Of a stretch of 64,000 bases of DNA, positions 22,236-32,207 are shown one piece after another. Positions within the stretch are counted from its first letter, which is position 1; each line of letters starts with the position of its first letter. The notes beneath the pieces were generated by a model. The model was given only the letters and a program-made list of their open reading frames with translations. It searched no databases and was not told the origin of the DNA. Origin of the DNA: Owenia fusiformis (Eukaryota; Annelida; Polychaeta; Sabellida; Oweniidae); the NCBI GenBank assembly GCA_903813345.2, contig CAIIXF020000005.1:21393375-21457374 (forward strand), in the 5' to 3' direction. The translations under genes were made by a program, and so were the position numbers.

Positions 22236-22910
22236 CTTTTATGTCTGCCGAAGAATTTGATAATGGTTACATAAGTGATGATTAATTTCATTGAACAATG
22301 CTAAAGTTGTTTTATTGAGGCAAAGTTTCTAGCTGTTTTTCCCACGATCGTCTATTTGAAAGAGATTTACCTCTTAAAAAGCCCATGGAGAAGGGAGAAG
22401 TTCTATGTGCTAATTGCAAATTAAAAAAAAAATACAAGCTATGATGTCTGACTATTTGTTACTTCAAATTGCATCTAAAATGAATTAATAGTTCACGACC
22501 CATCATGAGTTTGGAAATTATTTATAAGGTTTGTGCAAGCATGAGAAAAATATCATTAGCCTCTGTTACATTACAAACTCTTCTTTATATGTTATATTTT
22601 TATTAGAAACATAATAATGTATTTGAATATTTATGTTAAATGAATATTCCTATATAATAATATGCAGTCTTGTCTGAATAATTGTTTGTCTTTGGTACGG
22701 TAATTGGATGCAATTTATTAGAGACTAGCACTCGTATCACAAATTATTCCTATGGTTTCATTTACCAGGTAGTGTATTTAAGACACAGCTGAAGACAAAA
22801 TAGTTTGAAAAATAAATTTCAATTAGTTTTGATATCATTTTAGATGAGATTAATTTTACTCATTGGGCGATCTAATGGTAAATGAAGTTTTCACGCAAAA
22901 AAAGCCCTGC
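22236..22910. other. Unassigned intron DNA
   Basis: AT-rich, no gene or repeat family recognised. Confidence 0.5.
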
Positions 22911-22912
22911 TT

Positions 22913-23006
22913 TGACGTCATCGATTTTCACCGACCAATCAGCGCAGCGGTCAAATGGGTTCACTTTGGACTTTGGAGAAAGGTGAATACTGACCAACAT
23001 ATAAGG
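22913..23006 (+). promoter_or_regulatory. Promoter-like cluster: CRE, CCAAT, TATA-like
   Basis: TGACGTCA (full CRE) at 22913-22920, GACCAATCAGCG with CCAAT at 22935-22939, and CATATAAGG at 22999-23006. The order and spacing resemble a Pol II promoter pointing right. No gene follows that I can recognise, so it could be a lost transposon promoter or chance. Confidence 0.3.
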
Positions 23007-24611
23007 AGAAGATCCATAATAGAATCGGGATGTCCGGCCTTTCTCTACATAAATGATGATAGGAAATGACACACCAATGTCATAACCCTAGGATCAACCA
23101 AATATATGCTACCTGTCACATAAGTACTGATGGTATTTTGGGGAAGCTTAGCTACTAGACCTTGTCTCCCAGGCCCCCCTACCGAGACCTCTCACCATCA
23201 ACACAGATTGCATGACATGTGCATGTTTATACTGGTGATGTCTCAAGACATTGTCTAAGTCACCACTCCCAAAAACCAAAGGATCGTTCTATTTTAATTT
23301 TGTAATGAGCAATTTGACATTTATGTTTTACATATCGTCGCATCTTCAATCAATTCTATCAACCCTCTTATCCAAACAATTTTGCTATAATTTGAAGAGG
23401 CGTAGCTAGCCCATTTCGCCAGTGTACACCTGTCAGAGGTTATGTTTTTATAACAAAATGGATGAACTTCTGTCACAGGGCCAGTTCATTTTGTTATAAA
23501 GACTAACGTTCACTATACGAGGAATGCGGTTCATTGATTTAAGCTCTGTGTTGTCATTCTATGCATCCATATGAGTTCATTCGTGCTTTCAATTATCATG
23601 CACCGTACCAACTTTATTCAAATTTATATGAGGTGCAATATCTTTAGATCCATATACAAAAAAATGTAATTGTATGATGATGATACATGAGATCTCTTAC
23701 GTTCATATTTGAGATCATGTTCGAATTAAAGATCTATATATCAGGAGGTTATTTCCACTTCTATTTTGTATTTATATTTACAGAATAGAAAGTTAACTTA
23801 AAAAGAGAGATAGAAATATTTATTTTTAATTGCAATTGATCTGGGAAATTATTTTTTCAAAATTTGAGAGTATGCCTGTGTGTACTTGGTATGTACTACG
23901 CCACTGTTAATTTCATATAGCAAAACAAACATTCCTTTTAAAAATATCGTATATACTTATATCAATGTTATAAATAAATAAATTAAACAAAGCGTATGTA
24001 CTAGGCAGGGACATGTAATATATATACAACAGGGAAAGCGACAGCTGCAATTATATCGTCGCACCAATCATAAACACATGGCAGATCTAGACTTTGTATT
24101 TGTTTACATAACACATAGGTTCAAGAATATCCGCGTATAACTGCTTTTGATTGTACATTTCTTGAAGAATAATTTATCTTATCCCACGATTAATGTGTTA
24201 TCTGTACAATAACAGCTATTCATATTTCTGATATTTTTGAAATCCGTGTGATATTTTCCAGAAAATCGTTTATCAAACTCATATGCGTGTGATATTGTTT
24301 ATCTCACGCATATCTGTGTGATATCACATTTGCATTTCACGCCACAATATTGTTGGAAATCAGGTCAGATAATTTATTAATGTTAATTTAATTTTTTATT
24401 AATAATCTAGTCACAATAATATTAACTGTTATAAAGCTGACATAAAACTGACAAAAAAATGCTTACATGTTCATTTTATTTACTTTTAATTGTTAAAATA
24501 AAGTGTGTCAAATATTCAATTGATATTCTAATTTCTAGTTTATATTGTCTGCCAATGTCCTGGAAATTGGATCAGAACATCAGAACGTGATTGTAATCAT
24601 GGGATAAACCC
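23007..24611. other. Unassigned intron DNA with one small hairpin
   Basis: No gene seen. An inverted pair, TTATAACAAAATGGATGAAC and GTTCATTTTGTTATAA, lies at about 23450-23501 and could form a 16-bp stem. GTGTGATAT words at 24245-24330 belong with the palindromic repeat that follows. Confidence 0.5.
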
Positions 24612-24750
24612 AATATCACATAATTTCTCGTGATATCATTTTATCGCCTCGTAGATATCAAATATCAACACCAATTTGCTTCGCTCACTCGTTTTGATAT
24701 TTGATATCAACTCGGTGATAAAAATGATATCACTCAAAATGATGTGATAT
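24612..24750. repeat. Long GATATC-rich palindrome (hairpin MITE)
   Basis: The left arm (AATATCACATAATTTCTCG, TGATATCATTTTATC, GATATCAAATATCAA) is mirrored by the right arm (TTGATATTTGATATC, GATAAAAATGATATCACTC, GATGTGATATT) around a centre near 24682. Arms are about 55-60 bases. It contains at least four GATATC sites. Probably a foldback or MITE. Confidence 0.75.
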
Positions 24751-24933
24751 TCTGTATTTATTCTCTAAAGCTGGATTAATTATTTTGCGTATAATATTAT
24801 TATTTGCCGAATATATCAGGGTATAGCAGGATATATTTTTTTCCGAATAAGATACCCGTATCTTCTCCTGTTATTCAGCTCGTATTATTCCAGGTTACAC
24901 CCGTTTAAAACACCGTGTATGGGCATATAAGAG

Positions 24934-25105
24934 GCGTAAAGAAACCGCCAATATTACCAATTCTGCCCAGTGTATCTGTATAAGGATGCTGCAATGACAT
25001 GTCCTGATTGCAATACAGCATGCTACAAAAATCGCAAAACAGAACTGCCAAATGCTAGCTTTCATGGTTTAGATGTTGAAAGGCAAATACAGGAATCTTA
25101 CAAAG
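24934..25105 (+). CDS. Exon-like open frame with CPDC motif, identity unknown
   Basis: After a TAA the frame reads RNRQYYQFCPVYLYKDAAM, TCPDCNTACYKNRKTELPN and ASFHGLDVERQIQESYK. It then meets AAAG|GTACAG, a fair splice donor. The CPDCNTACYKN block suggests a zinc-binding ribbon such as those in transposase-associated proteins; that is inference. No partner exon with a matching frame was found. It could be a remnant of a DNA transposon gene on the strand opposite to FAM184A. Confidence 0.3.
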
Positions 25106-25249
25106 GTACAGGGATAGCCAGGTTTTTCTATATCATATACTGAACCAGACACTTCTTTCTTTATTCACTGAAATACAGTGTATACAATACATTATTCCCT
25201 AATAACATGTTTTCCCTGGGAAATAAACAGGAAATAGAATTGATATTAA

Positions 25250-25375
25250 AAAAAAATCAGATCCCCTATCGGATCCCATATCAGCAAAAATCTTGTATAA
25301 GATCCCGTATTAGTAGACCCCATATCAGCCAAAATCCTGTATCAGCCAAAATCCCGTATCAGAACTATTCCACAA
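25250..25375. repeat. Short tandem repeat, about 18-20 bp unit
   Basis: Degenerate repeats of CCGTATCAGCAAAAAT / CCCATATCAGCCAAAATC, about six units. The apparent ORF is only this repeat. Confidence 0.7.
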
Positions 25376-25496
25376 TATTACAAATTATTTCTATTTTAAT
25401 ACTTGTAAATAAAAGTTGAAAATGTGATATTATAAATCAAATTGTATAATTTTATGTCACCATCATTGGATGTTGAACTTTAGATAGGTTATTGAT

Positions 25497-25660
25497 GGTC
25501 GTGATGGAATATGGAATTTTTTCCTTGAGAAAATATGACATTGGCCCCGGAAAACATCATATTGACACTCGGGCTATCGCCCTCGGTCGATGTGAGATTT
25601 TCCTTGGCCAATATCATATTTCCCTCGGAATAAAATTCATATTACATGACTACCTTCTTC
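25497..25660. repeat. Second palindromic (hairpin) element
   Basis: The left arm (GGAATATGGAATTTTTTCC, ATGACATTGGCCCCGGAAAA, ATATTGACACTCGGGC) is mirrored by the right arm (CCTCGGTCGATGTGAG, TTTTCCTTGGCCAATATCAT, TTCCCTCGGAATAAAATTC) around GGGCTATCGCCC. Arms of about 75 bases are imperfect. It resembles other foldback elements but is not a copy of the 24612 palindrome. Confidence 0.7.
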
Positions 25661-26169
25661 CCATGGACAAGATAATTACTACAATATTTAGAAAACCTGT
25701 TTTAACCTGTACATGTATGTAGTGATTGTAATGAAAATATAGTATTAGATGCAAGCTGATTATGTATATTGTGTTAATTATTCAACAATATTGTCAGTTT
25801 TTGTTTGTTTAGTTTATATGGTAAAAATATAACCAGTTGTATAAACAAATTCTGAGGGTTTTGATTGTAAAAATTATACCCAGGTGAATTTAGGAGCATA
25901 AGTAAGTCCCTCTATTTTATTTTAAACATACTACAGTTCATGTTAATTCATGTAATCATGATTCCCCCATACTTATACACAGTGGGAAAACATGGCGGAG
26001 TCATGTAAAACTAAGACAAGAGTTACATGATTTCGCCACATTGTTCCTGTTCTGCCACAGTTTGCCCCGTGTAAAAGTGGAGTAAAATCAAGTGTGCCAT
26101 TTCTTGTATTTACAAGAACATGCAATGCCACACATTGGGCAAAATGAAGCGAACTAAAGTGAACTAGAT

Positions 26170-27020
26170 AACGGCAACTCCGCGGAGTAGCAAATCCCAA
26201 CGAACAAAATATCAATTACCGAATTCCAATCAATTATACTCATTACTTTGGTTAAAATTGAAAAATTTAGATTTTAGAATTGCGAATTCCTGCAAAGCAA
26301 CCATTTTGAATTTTCTGAGGTACAAATCTGAAAAATAATACCATTATTGTGATCTACTCAAAAATTCCTTCAATTTGAGTATTGTATAGCTATACTTTTA
26401 AGGAACGAAAAATTATTGCGAAATCGTACATTAGACGGCCATTTTGAATTTTACGAGGCTCGAATCAGAAAAAAGATACAATATTTGCAATCTACTCTTA
26501 TTTCCTTTCATTTGAGTATAATAAAGCTATACTTCAGAAAGATTAGTGAAAATTTCTGTTTTCCTGACCCCCCATACACAGCCCCTGGTCAGGATGAAAA
26601 ACACGGAATGTATGTGAAATAGATAGATGTTGCAAATATACTACCAAAATTTCAAACAATAATATTAATTACTTTGGTTTAGAATGAAAAGTTTATGATT
26701 TTTGCGAAAAAGTCCTGTCATTTTTAAAGCGGCGGCCATCTTTTTGCGTAAAACATCAATATACATCTTTCCACCAAATATGAAGAAAATCCGTCAACTA
26801 ATATTTGAATTATCGTACGGATGGACAGACGGACAGACTGAGGGACTTCTTGTAATATATAGATACACTGTCCCACATGTTTTGTTAAAGAGCAACTGAA
26901 GCAAACAATCTTTCGCAAAGATAAATTCAGACCAACTGACAGACTGACTGACTGACTGTCTGACTGACTGACGGACGGAGGGCTTCACTATATCCCTACC
27001 GAACTTCGTTCATTGGGATA
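26170..27020. repeat. Array element B, copy 2, with inverted ends
   Basis: Starts AACGGCAACTCCGCGGAG and GCAAATCCCAACGAAC; ends CCGAACTTCGTTCATTGGGATAA. It contains two diverged units with CCATTTTGAATTTTCTGAGG or CCATTTTGAATTTTACGAGG, then a GACTGACTGACTG / ACGGACGGAGG tract. The architecture is the same as copy 1, with different internal units. Confidence 0.65.
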
Positions 27021-27469
27021 ATTAAAGTAAGAACATGTGCTCTTTTTCGCCACGCATGTAAAAACATGTTTTTTTCCTAAGGGAGAAGCTAACAAAAGGG
27101 GGGATTTGAGCAAGAAAAAAATTATCCGTGCTTGCGTGAAAAAATATTTTGGGCCCCCCTAACCAAAAATTGGGCCCAAATTTAGAAAATATTACATTCC
27201 ACCTAGTTATTAACCTTGTATAGCAATGTATATCCAATAAATGCTAAATTTTCAATGTTCTGGCACATAAAATTTCTTCAAATAACTCTTTTGATACTTC
27301 ACTTATATTCCACAGATTACTCCATTATTATATTGACATATTCAGGAACCAGTTCATCTAAGTATGTTCATACTATTCTGTATACTTCTGTACATATACT
27401 GAGTAATCCAGGAGCACTACAAGACATTACTTCTACTTGAATTTCTATATATTTGAAATTTTGGTAGTA
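27021..27469. other. Unassigned intron DNA
   Basis: No gene or known repeat seen. Confidence 0.5.
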
Positions 27470-27550
27470 CAGGGTGTTGGAAAATACTTATCTAATTGTG
27501 TTCATCTTTTCAGGAAAGAAAGACGAGACTGTGCATGTATAGCTCCTGTT

Positions 27551-28356
27551 CAGTGCTCTCCTTATGCGTCTGACCATGGGACAAATACGACTACACATAC
27601 TCTGGGCCGACCAGGACTGACAGATTGTTAGTCCGAGTGTCCGAGGCAAAAATACTCACCAAATCATGGTCCGATTGTCCTTCTATCTGTCCTCGGTAAT
27701 ATGACCGAAATACAATTCATTGTCAGCGGTAAATTGCAAATATTAAAAAAATATTTCAAAATATTTGGCAGTTTACGTTTCCGATTGGTGTTGTTTTTTG
27801 TTTTCTTTTTGAAGAGTTAAGGGGGAAGGGCGCCACCTGGCGAGCGGAACTACTGGTGAAGAATTGGAAAAGGTTTTCAGTATTTTTTCAAATTAATAAA
27901 TGCTTACGTTAAATATCAGACTGTAGATGCGTTAATTCAATGCAGGAATTATTGATAATCAGGTAAGACATTGATATGATCATGGACATAAATGGCATTG
28001 TATGAAAAGCTACTCCAAAAGTTCAGAAGTGTTTTGAGATGATTTTTTCACAATCATTTTAATTTCGGGAGTACTCTAGCCTACACGCAAAATCATATAT
28101 GCAAGCAAATTCGATGTGTTTCACAGTCTGGTCTATTTGGATAGCTCAGAATGAGGAAGATACAGCATAAGTACATGTATGTAAAAATTGAATGTTACTC
28201 CGGTATTTCATTCTTTCCTGGACTGACAAGAACCAGTCTGGACTGGCTTAGAGGTAGTCAGTCCGGGGCCTGACTACTTTTGGTTTGGACTGATGAAGTC
28301 TTCCAACCTGTCAGTCCGTTGGTCCTGTGAGTAATTTTGCCTTAAGGAGAGCACTG
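27551..28356. mobile_element. hAT-type non-autonomous element, 8-bp TSD
   Basis: Ends CAGTGCTCTCCTTA and TAAGGAGAGCACTG are inverted. The flanks CTCCTGTT at 27543-27550 and CTCCTGTT at 28357-28364 are a perfect 8-bp duplication, diagnostic of hAT. The 806-bp interior has subterminal CGGACTGACAG / GGACTGAC words but no transposase frame. Confidence 0.88.
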
Positions 28357-28468
28357 CTCCTGTTGTTAGTTAGTTGTAAAACATGATGTCTTGGACACCT
28401 GCTCAAAAACATTAGCATTAGCTAGATAAATACGAAAAACGCGAATGGAAAATCGCTTTATCTTGGAA

Positions 28469-28620
28469 AATACTAATTCAATAATGTTCATTTTTTCAGG
28501 AAAGAAAGAACATACTGTGTATGTATAGCTCCTGTAGATGGTTAGTTGAAAAATATGATACATACACAGCCTATTCTTTCTTTCCTGAAAAAATGAACAT
28601 AATTGAATTAGTATTTTCCA
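28469..28620. other. Strong hairpin inside the mariner-like element
   Basis: ACTAATTCAATAATGTTCA, TTTTTTCAGGAAAGAAAGAA and TGTGTATGTAT on the left are mirrored by ATACATACACA, TTCTTTCTTTCCTG and AATGAACATAATTGAATTAGT on the right. The stem is about 60 bases with few mismatches around a loop near 28545. A foldback terminal duplication is more likely than a microRNA precursor. Confidence 0.75.
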
Positions 28621-28663
28621 AGATATAGTGATTTCTCCGGGTGTGTTTTTTTTTAACACCCTG

Positions 28664-29825
28664 TATATTCACAACATCAATCACATCATCACATATATTC
28701 TGTGTTTTTCAGCCTTTAGAGTAGATCACAATTATGGTATTGATTGTTTTCTGATTCATGCCTCAGAAAATTCAAAATGGCTGCCTAGAGCAGGAATTCG
28801 CTTTAACTTAAAAATCTCTTCCAAATATAGTATAGATACTGTAGATCTCAAATATTGTAATATCTAATATTGAAACTATTAATTGAAATCACAATCATTG
28901 ATTTTCCAAAGACAGGGTAGATTTGATATTAATAATTAACGGTTTTGCGGGGCGTTTTGCTTTCGATACGCCCCGGTGAGTTAGTACCGCGTGATATTGT
29001 ATGTCTTTTTATATCTGCCAATTTAATCAAGGGTAGAGTAGATTTTTAATATTACATCATGACATATGCAGTTTTATGAATATTATCGTTTGTTGGGATT
29101 TGCTACTCTGTGAAGTTGCCAATTTTAAAGTCTTTTCTGAAATCCTTGATTTGTGCAAGTCATGACAGTGCAACAAAGGATCCGTACCTATTAGTGTACC
29201 CATAAGAACTTAGAAAATTATTGAAATGAGTAAAATGGAATTCCAGAATTATTTTTATGCAATTTGAATCTTTATTAGGTATATTTTCAACAAATCACAA
29301 AAATAGTGTGGAAAATATGGTAAAAAGGTGTTTTTAACAGTGATTCTTAACACATGTCATATTGACTCTTCAAATGAGTAATTTTGACATATTTTCACAG
29401 AACCTTGAATAAAATCTTGAGTTTTGTAGATAGACTAAATTTCACTTGTCAATAAAAGAACTACAATGTGTCCTAATCTACTAAGCTTCATTTGATGTGC
29501 CTTTCATGCATAAATAGTTAGTAATCCTATTGTATTGAAAGACACCCTGTTGTGTTTTTGTTGTAAACAGTGAATGACCTTCTCCATTTATTGACAGATT
29601 GAGGTACTTCCACAAACCAAACCCCCTCTGAATTTACCTTTATTGTTAAGTAGTGACACTATTTTATAATTCAAACATGAAATAAGAGAGGGTCCTTAGT
29701 GTGGAAGATACACAATATGAAAGTATAGCAAAAATTTTAGTTTCAAAAAGGAGGCCATATTGAAATTGCCATTATAGTCAAGAATCCATTCTGCCTTGAA
29801 TGTATTGCTTACATGGCTTAAAGGG
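28664..29825. other. Intron DNA with one GC hairpin
   Basis: Mostly unassigned. A GC-rich inverted pair, CGGGGCGT and ACGCCCCGG, lies at about 28957-28982. A terminus of array element B (TTGGGATTTGCTACTCTG) lies near 29094-29111. No gene seen. Confidence 0.5.
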
Positions 29826-29946
29826 TGACGCATATCGTTTAGCAAATCTAACGCTCGTTTCTGGTGTTGCTCACCGTTTAGTATAAAAGGCCCGATCCCG
29901 GAATAATACTCAAGGGTTCACAGGTTCGAGGTCGTTGTGTCAATAC
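29826..29946 (+). ncRNA. Weak tRNA-like unit
   Basis: A box A-like TCGTTTAGCAAATCTAACG and a box B-like CAGGTTCGAGGTCG lie about 95 bases apart. There is no clear cloverleaf. It could be an old SINE. Confidence 0.25.
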
Positions 29947-29949
29947 CTC

Positions 29950-30870
29950 TAACTGTTATATAGCATAAGTATATTATAGATCATCACACATTTATAAAAG
30001 GGTGATTTTTATTTTGACAAATCAATTCCACATTTATGGGTGAAGTTTCAGGATCTTCTATTTGTGTATAATAAGGAAACATTGGCATCTAAATTTCCCC
30101 ATAACGTAATAGCACACAGCTTGGCATATGAAATATCCTACAAATGAAACAAAGCAGTTCTAATACAAGGATTTATATTGGCTGTTGTACATGTATTCTT
30201 TGAACGCAATCACTCTTTGGATAACGTTTTCAAAATCATTATAAACGGATTACTTTATCTCAAAGACAATTTCAATAAACTGGATTTTACAGAACTCCCC
30301 TTATTTCTTAAAAATGGACTGATCCAGTTGATTCTCCTGGAGCCGCCATATTGTTTTTATACGGGATGCTAATCGGAACCCTTTAAAGTAGGTGCAACAT
30401 AGAACCTTCTACAAAAATAGAAAATCTTATTTGGAGAGACATTCTGAACTGAACCTTCCAACAGACTCTGTATCACGCCACAGAGACATCCAACCCGGGT
30501 TCCCATAGATAATTCTGAGCACCATGTTCAAACGTCTAAACAGACATGTATTCAATTTTCAATGATAACAAGATCAAAGAAAACATGTGTCATTTGCAAT
30601 AAAGCAATTAAATCACAGGTAACTTAAAATATGTTTTTCAAAAATCTGTTCATGGGGTATACTATTAGAACATGTGATAAGTAAGCAATGGGCCTGATAA
30701 TCGAAAAAATATGTTTCGGCAAGTCATTTGTTTGAATGAATATTGATTGTTAAGTGTTCATATGAAATAAACTAAGACCATTATGTCATCTAACATTGTT
30801 TTAATTTTTGACAATGCCAAATGAAAACATAATGCAATGGAAAGTCGCAACTAGATTTAGCTTGAATTTA
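29950..30870. other. Unassigned intron DNA
   Basis: Nothing recognised apart from short chance ORFs. Confidence 0.5.
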
Positions 30871-31290
30871 GGTTTTGTATTTTCAACTGTTGCTCTTTGT
30901 GTTCTACCTTATCTTTAATGATGTTTTGACATAATATCTAGGTTGAATACCTAGGTTAAAACTACAGTATACACAATAAGGGTGATCAGGGTACTATTGT
31001 TCAGAACACATTGAACAAGGTTCATTTTATCATATTATTTTTAGGGGTTATTTTATGATTTGTGTTTTCAGTATGTTGCCCTTTGTGTCCCACCTTAGTG
31101 ATATTTTAATATACCCTCTAGGTTGAATGCCTAATGTATACCAACTGAGGTGATCATGGTACTATTGTTGAGAACACATTTATTAAGGTTCATTTTTTTC
31201 AAAAGATATATTAAGTTTTTAGTTTTTTTTATGATATGTGTTTTCAATATGTTGCCCTTTGTGTTCTACCTTAACGATGTTCTGATATAT
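30870..31290. repeat. Tandem repeat, about 180-bp unit, under 3 copies
   Basis: TTGCTCTTTGTGTTCTACC near 30890 recurs as TTGCCCTTTGTGTCCCACC near 31076 and TTGCCCTTTGTGTTCTACC near 31252. Each of the first two is followed by TCTAGGTTGAATNCCTA and GTACTATTGTTNAGAACACA. The last copy is truncated. Confidence 0.75.
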
Positions 31291-31626
31291 CGATCGAGGA
31301 ATTGTCAACATACTTAAAATGATCATGGATGAAGAATAGCATACCCCTAAAATGATATTTAGAATGATTTGCGTAGTCAAACTTAAATGCACTGAATGAC
31401 CTTAGTTTTAATCCAAATGACCTAATTTCATTTTTGATGTGTTCATAATTGATAAAAGTAACTATTTCCATATTATTTTCAATGAAACCTTTGGGGGCAC
31501 CTTCAAGTACATTTGGTAACGGATCCTTTTACTTCTTGGATATAAAACATAAAATGACTAATGTAAAATTACTATTAGCTTATGTCTAATCAATAATAAC
31601 ATGAATCAAAGCCTGAAATATGGTAC

Positions 31627-31790
31627 CTGAGTGCAGACATCTCCTCCTTGTGTTTGTGCTCTATGTCTTCCAGATCCTTCACCCGTGCCCTCTCAGCCTG
31701 CTCTTTGGTCATCTCTAGGGAACTCTTGTGAGAGATCATCAAAGCTTGCATGTCTTCTATCTGTTTGCTCTTTAGGTTGTGCTCAAGATC
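31627..31790 (-). CDS. FAM184A: FAM184A-like coiled-coil protein, internal exon 3 of 5 seen
   Basis: A 164-nt exon, phase 0 in and phase 2 out. The acceptor is GTTATTTTAG|GATCTT and the donor is CTCAG|GTACCA. It reads DLEHNLKSKQIEDMQALMI ... KEQAERARVKDLEDIEHKHK ... EEMSALR. It aligns without gaps to the human segment that starts ALENHLQQKHSAELQSLKD and ends KAMLASLR, from memory. It contains no usable start codon of its own. Its acceptor sits inside the target-site duplication of the LINE that begins at 31795, so the DNA just upstream of the AG now comes from the LINE 5' end. The exon frame itself is intact. Confidence 0.87.
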
Positions 31791-31794
31791 CTAA
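31785..31794. other. LINE target-site duplication, left copy, on a splice acceptor
   Basis: AAGATCCTAA here and again at 42324-42333 bracket the LINE. On the gene strand the word is TTAGGATCTT, so it holds the AG acceptor and first bases of the FAM184A exon at 31790. Confidence 0.85.
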
Positions 31795-31841
31795 AATAAC
31801 ATAAACCCTCGTTTATAGCAATATGTGAGGCTGGTCTAAAT

Positions 31842-32194
31842 TTGGAAAGCAAAATCAATGATGGCACTTTTGACATTGACGGCAACAATCAACCCTTATA
31901 CTCACCACTTGGTAGAGGTCTTATCCTTTATTCTCATGAATCACTGGCAGTAAAAAGTCCTGAACCAGTCTTTTACATAAATAACCTCGACTGCCTTTTC
32001 TTGGAAGTATCTGTGAATTTTGAAAAAATGTTAATTGGTGTATCATATAGGTCACCAAGCCAAAATGCAAACGATACTAGAAACTATTTCAGTAGCTTCC
32101 AAGATCAGCTATTCCAAATAACTAACTCTAGAAATTTTGACCACATTTTCATTATGGGAGACTGAAACGCTAAACACCCCACTTGGTTTCAAAA
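31842..32194 (+). pseudogene. LINE endonuclease domain, N-part
   Basis: Reads ESKINDGTFDIDG, LGRGLILYSHESLAV, LDCLFLEVSVNFEKMLIGVS, YRSPSQ and FDHIFIMGD, then a stop where GD.N is expected, then NAKHPTWFQNG until the nested insertion. AP-like endonucleases nick target DNA during LINE insertion; YRSP and GD-N are family landmarks. Confidence 0.8.
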
Positions 32195-32207
32195 TGGGAA
32201 TAATAAT

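Larger units (their letters stand above)
27470..28663. mobile_element. Mariner-like non-autonomous element split by a hAT
   Basis: Starts CAGGGTGTTGGAAAATAC and ends AACACCCTG, with TA on both sides (27468-27469 and 28664-28665), the target rule of Tc1/mariner. The inverted repeat includes TTTTTCAGGAAAGAAAG blocks near both ends. Without the inserted 0.8 kb hAT it would be about 380 bp. No transposase. Confidence 0.75.

Noticed and set aside
22863-23072. Overlapping ORFs on both strands near the promoter-like cluster
   Set aside because: No protein family resemblance and mutually antisense; only the regulatory words seemed worth listing.
28469-28620. MicroRNA precursor
   Set aside because: The stem is too long and is made of a duplicated transposon end (same TTTCAGGAAAGAAAG block as the element terminus).
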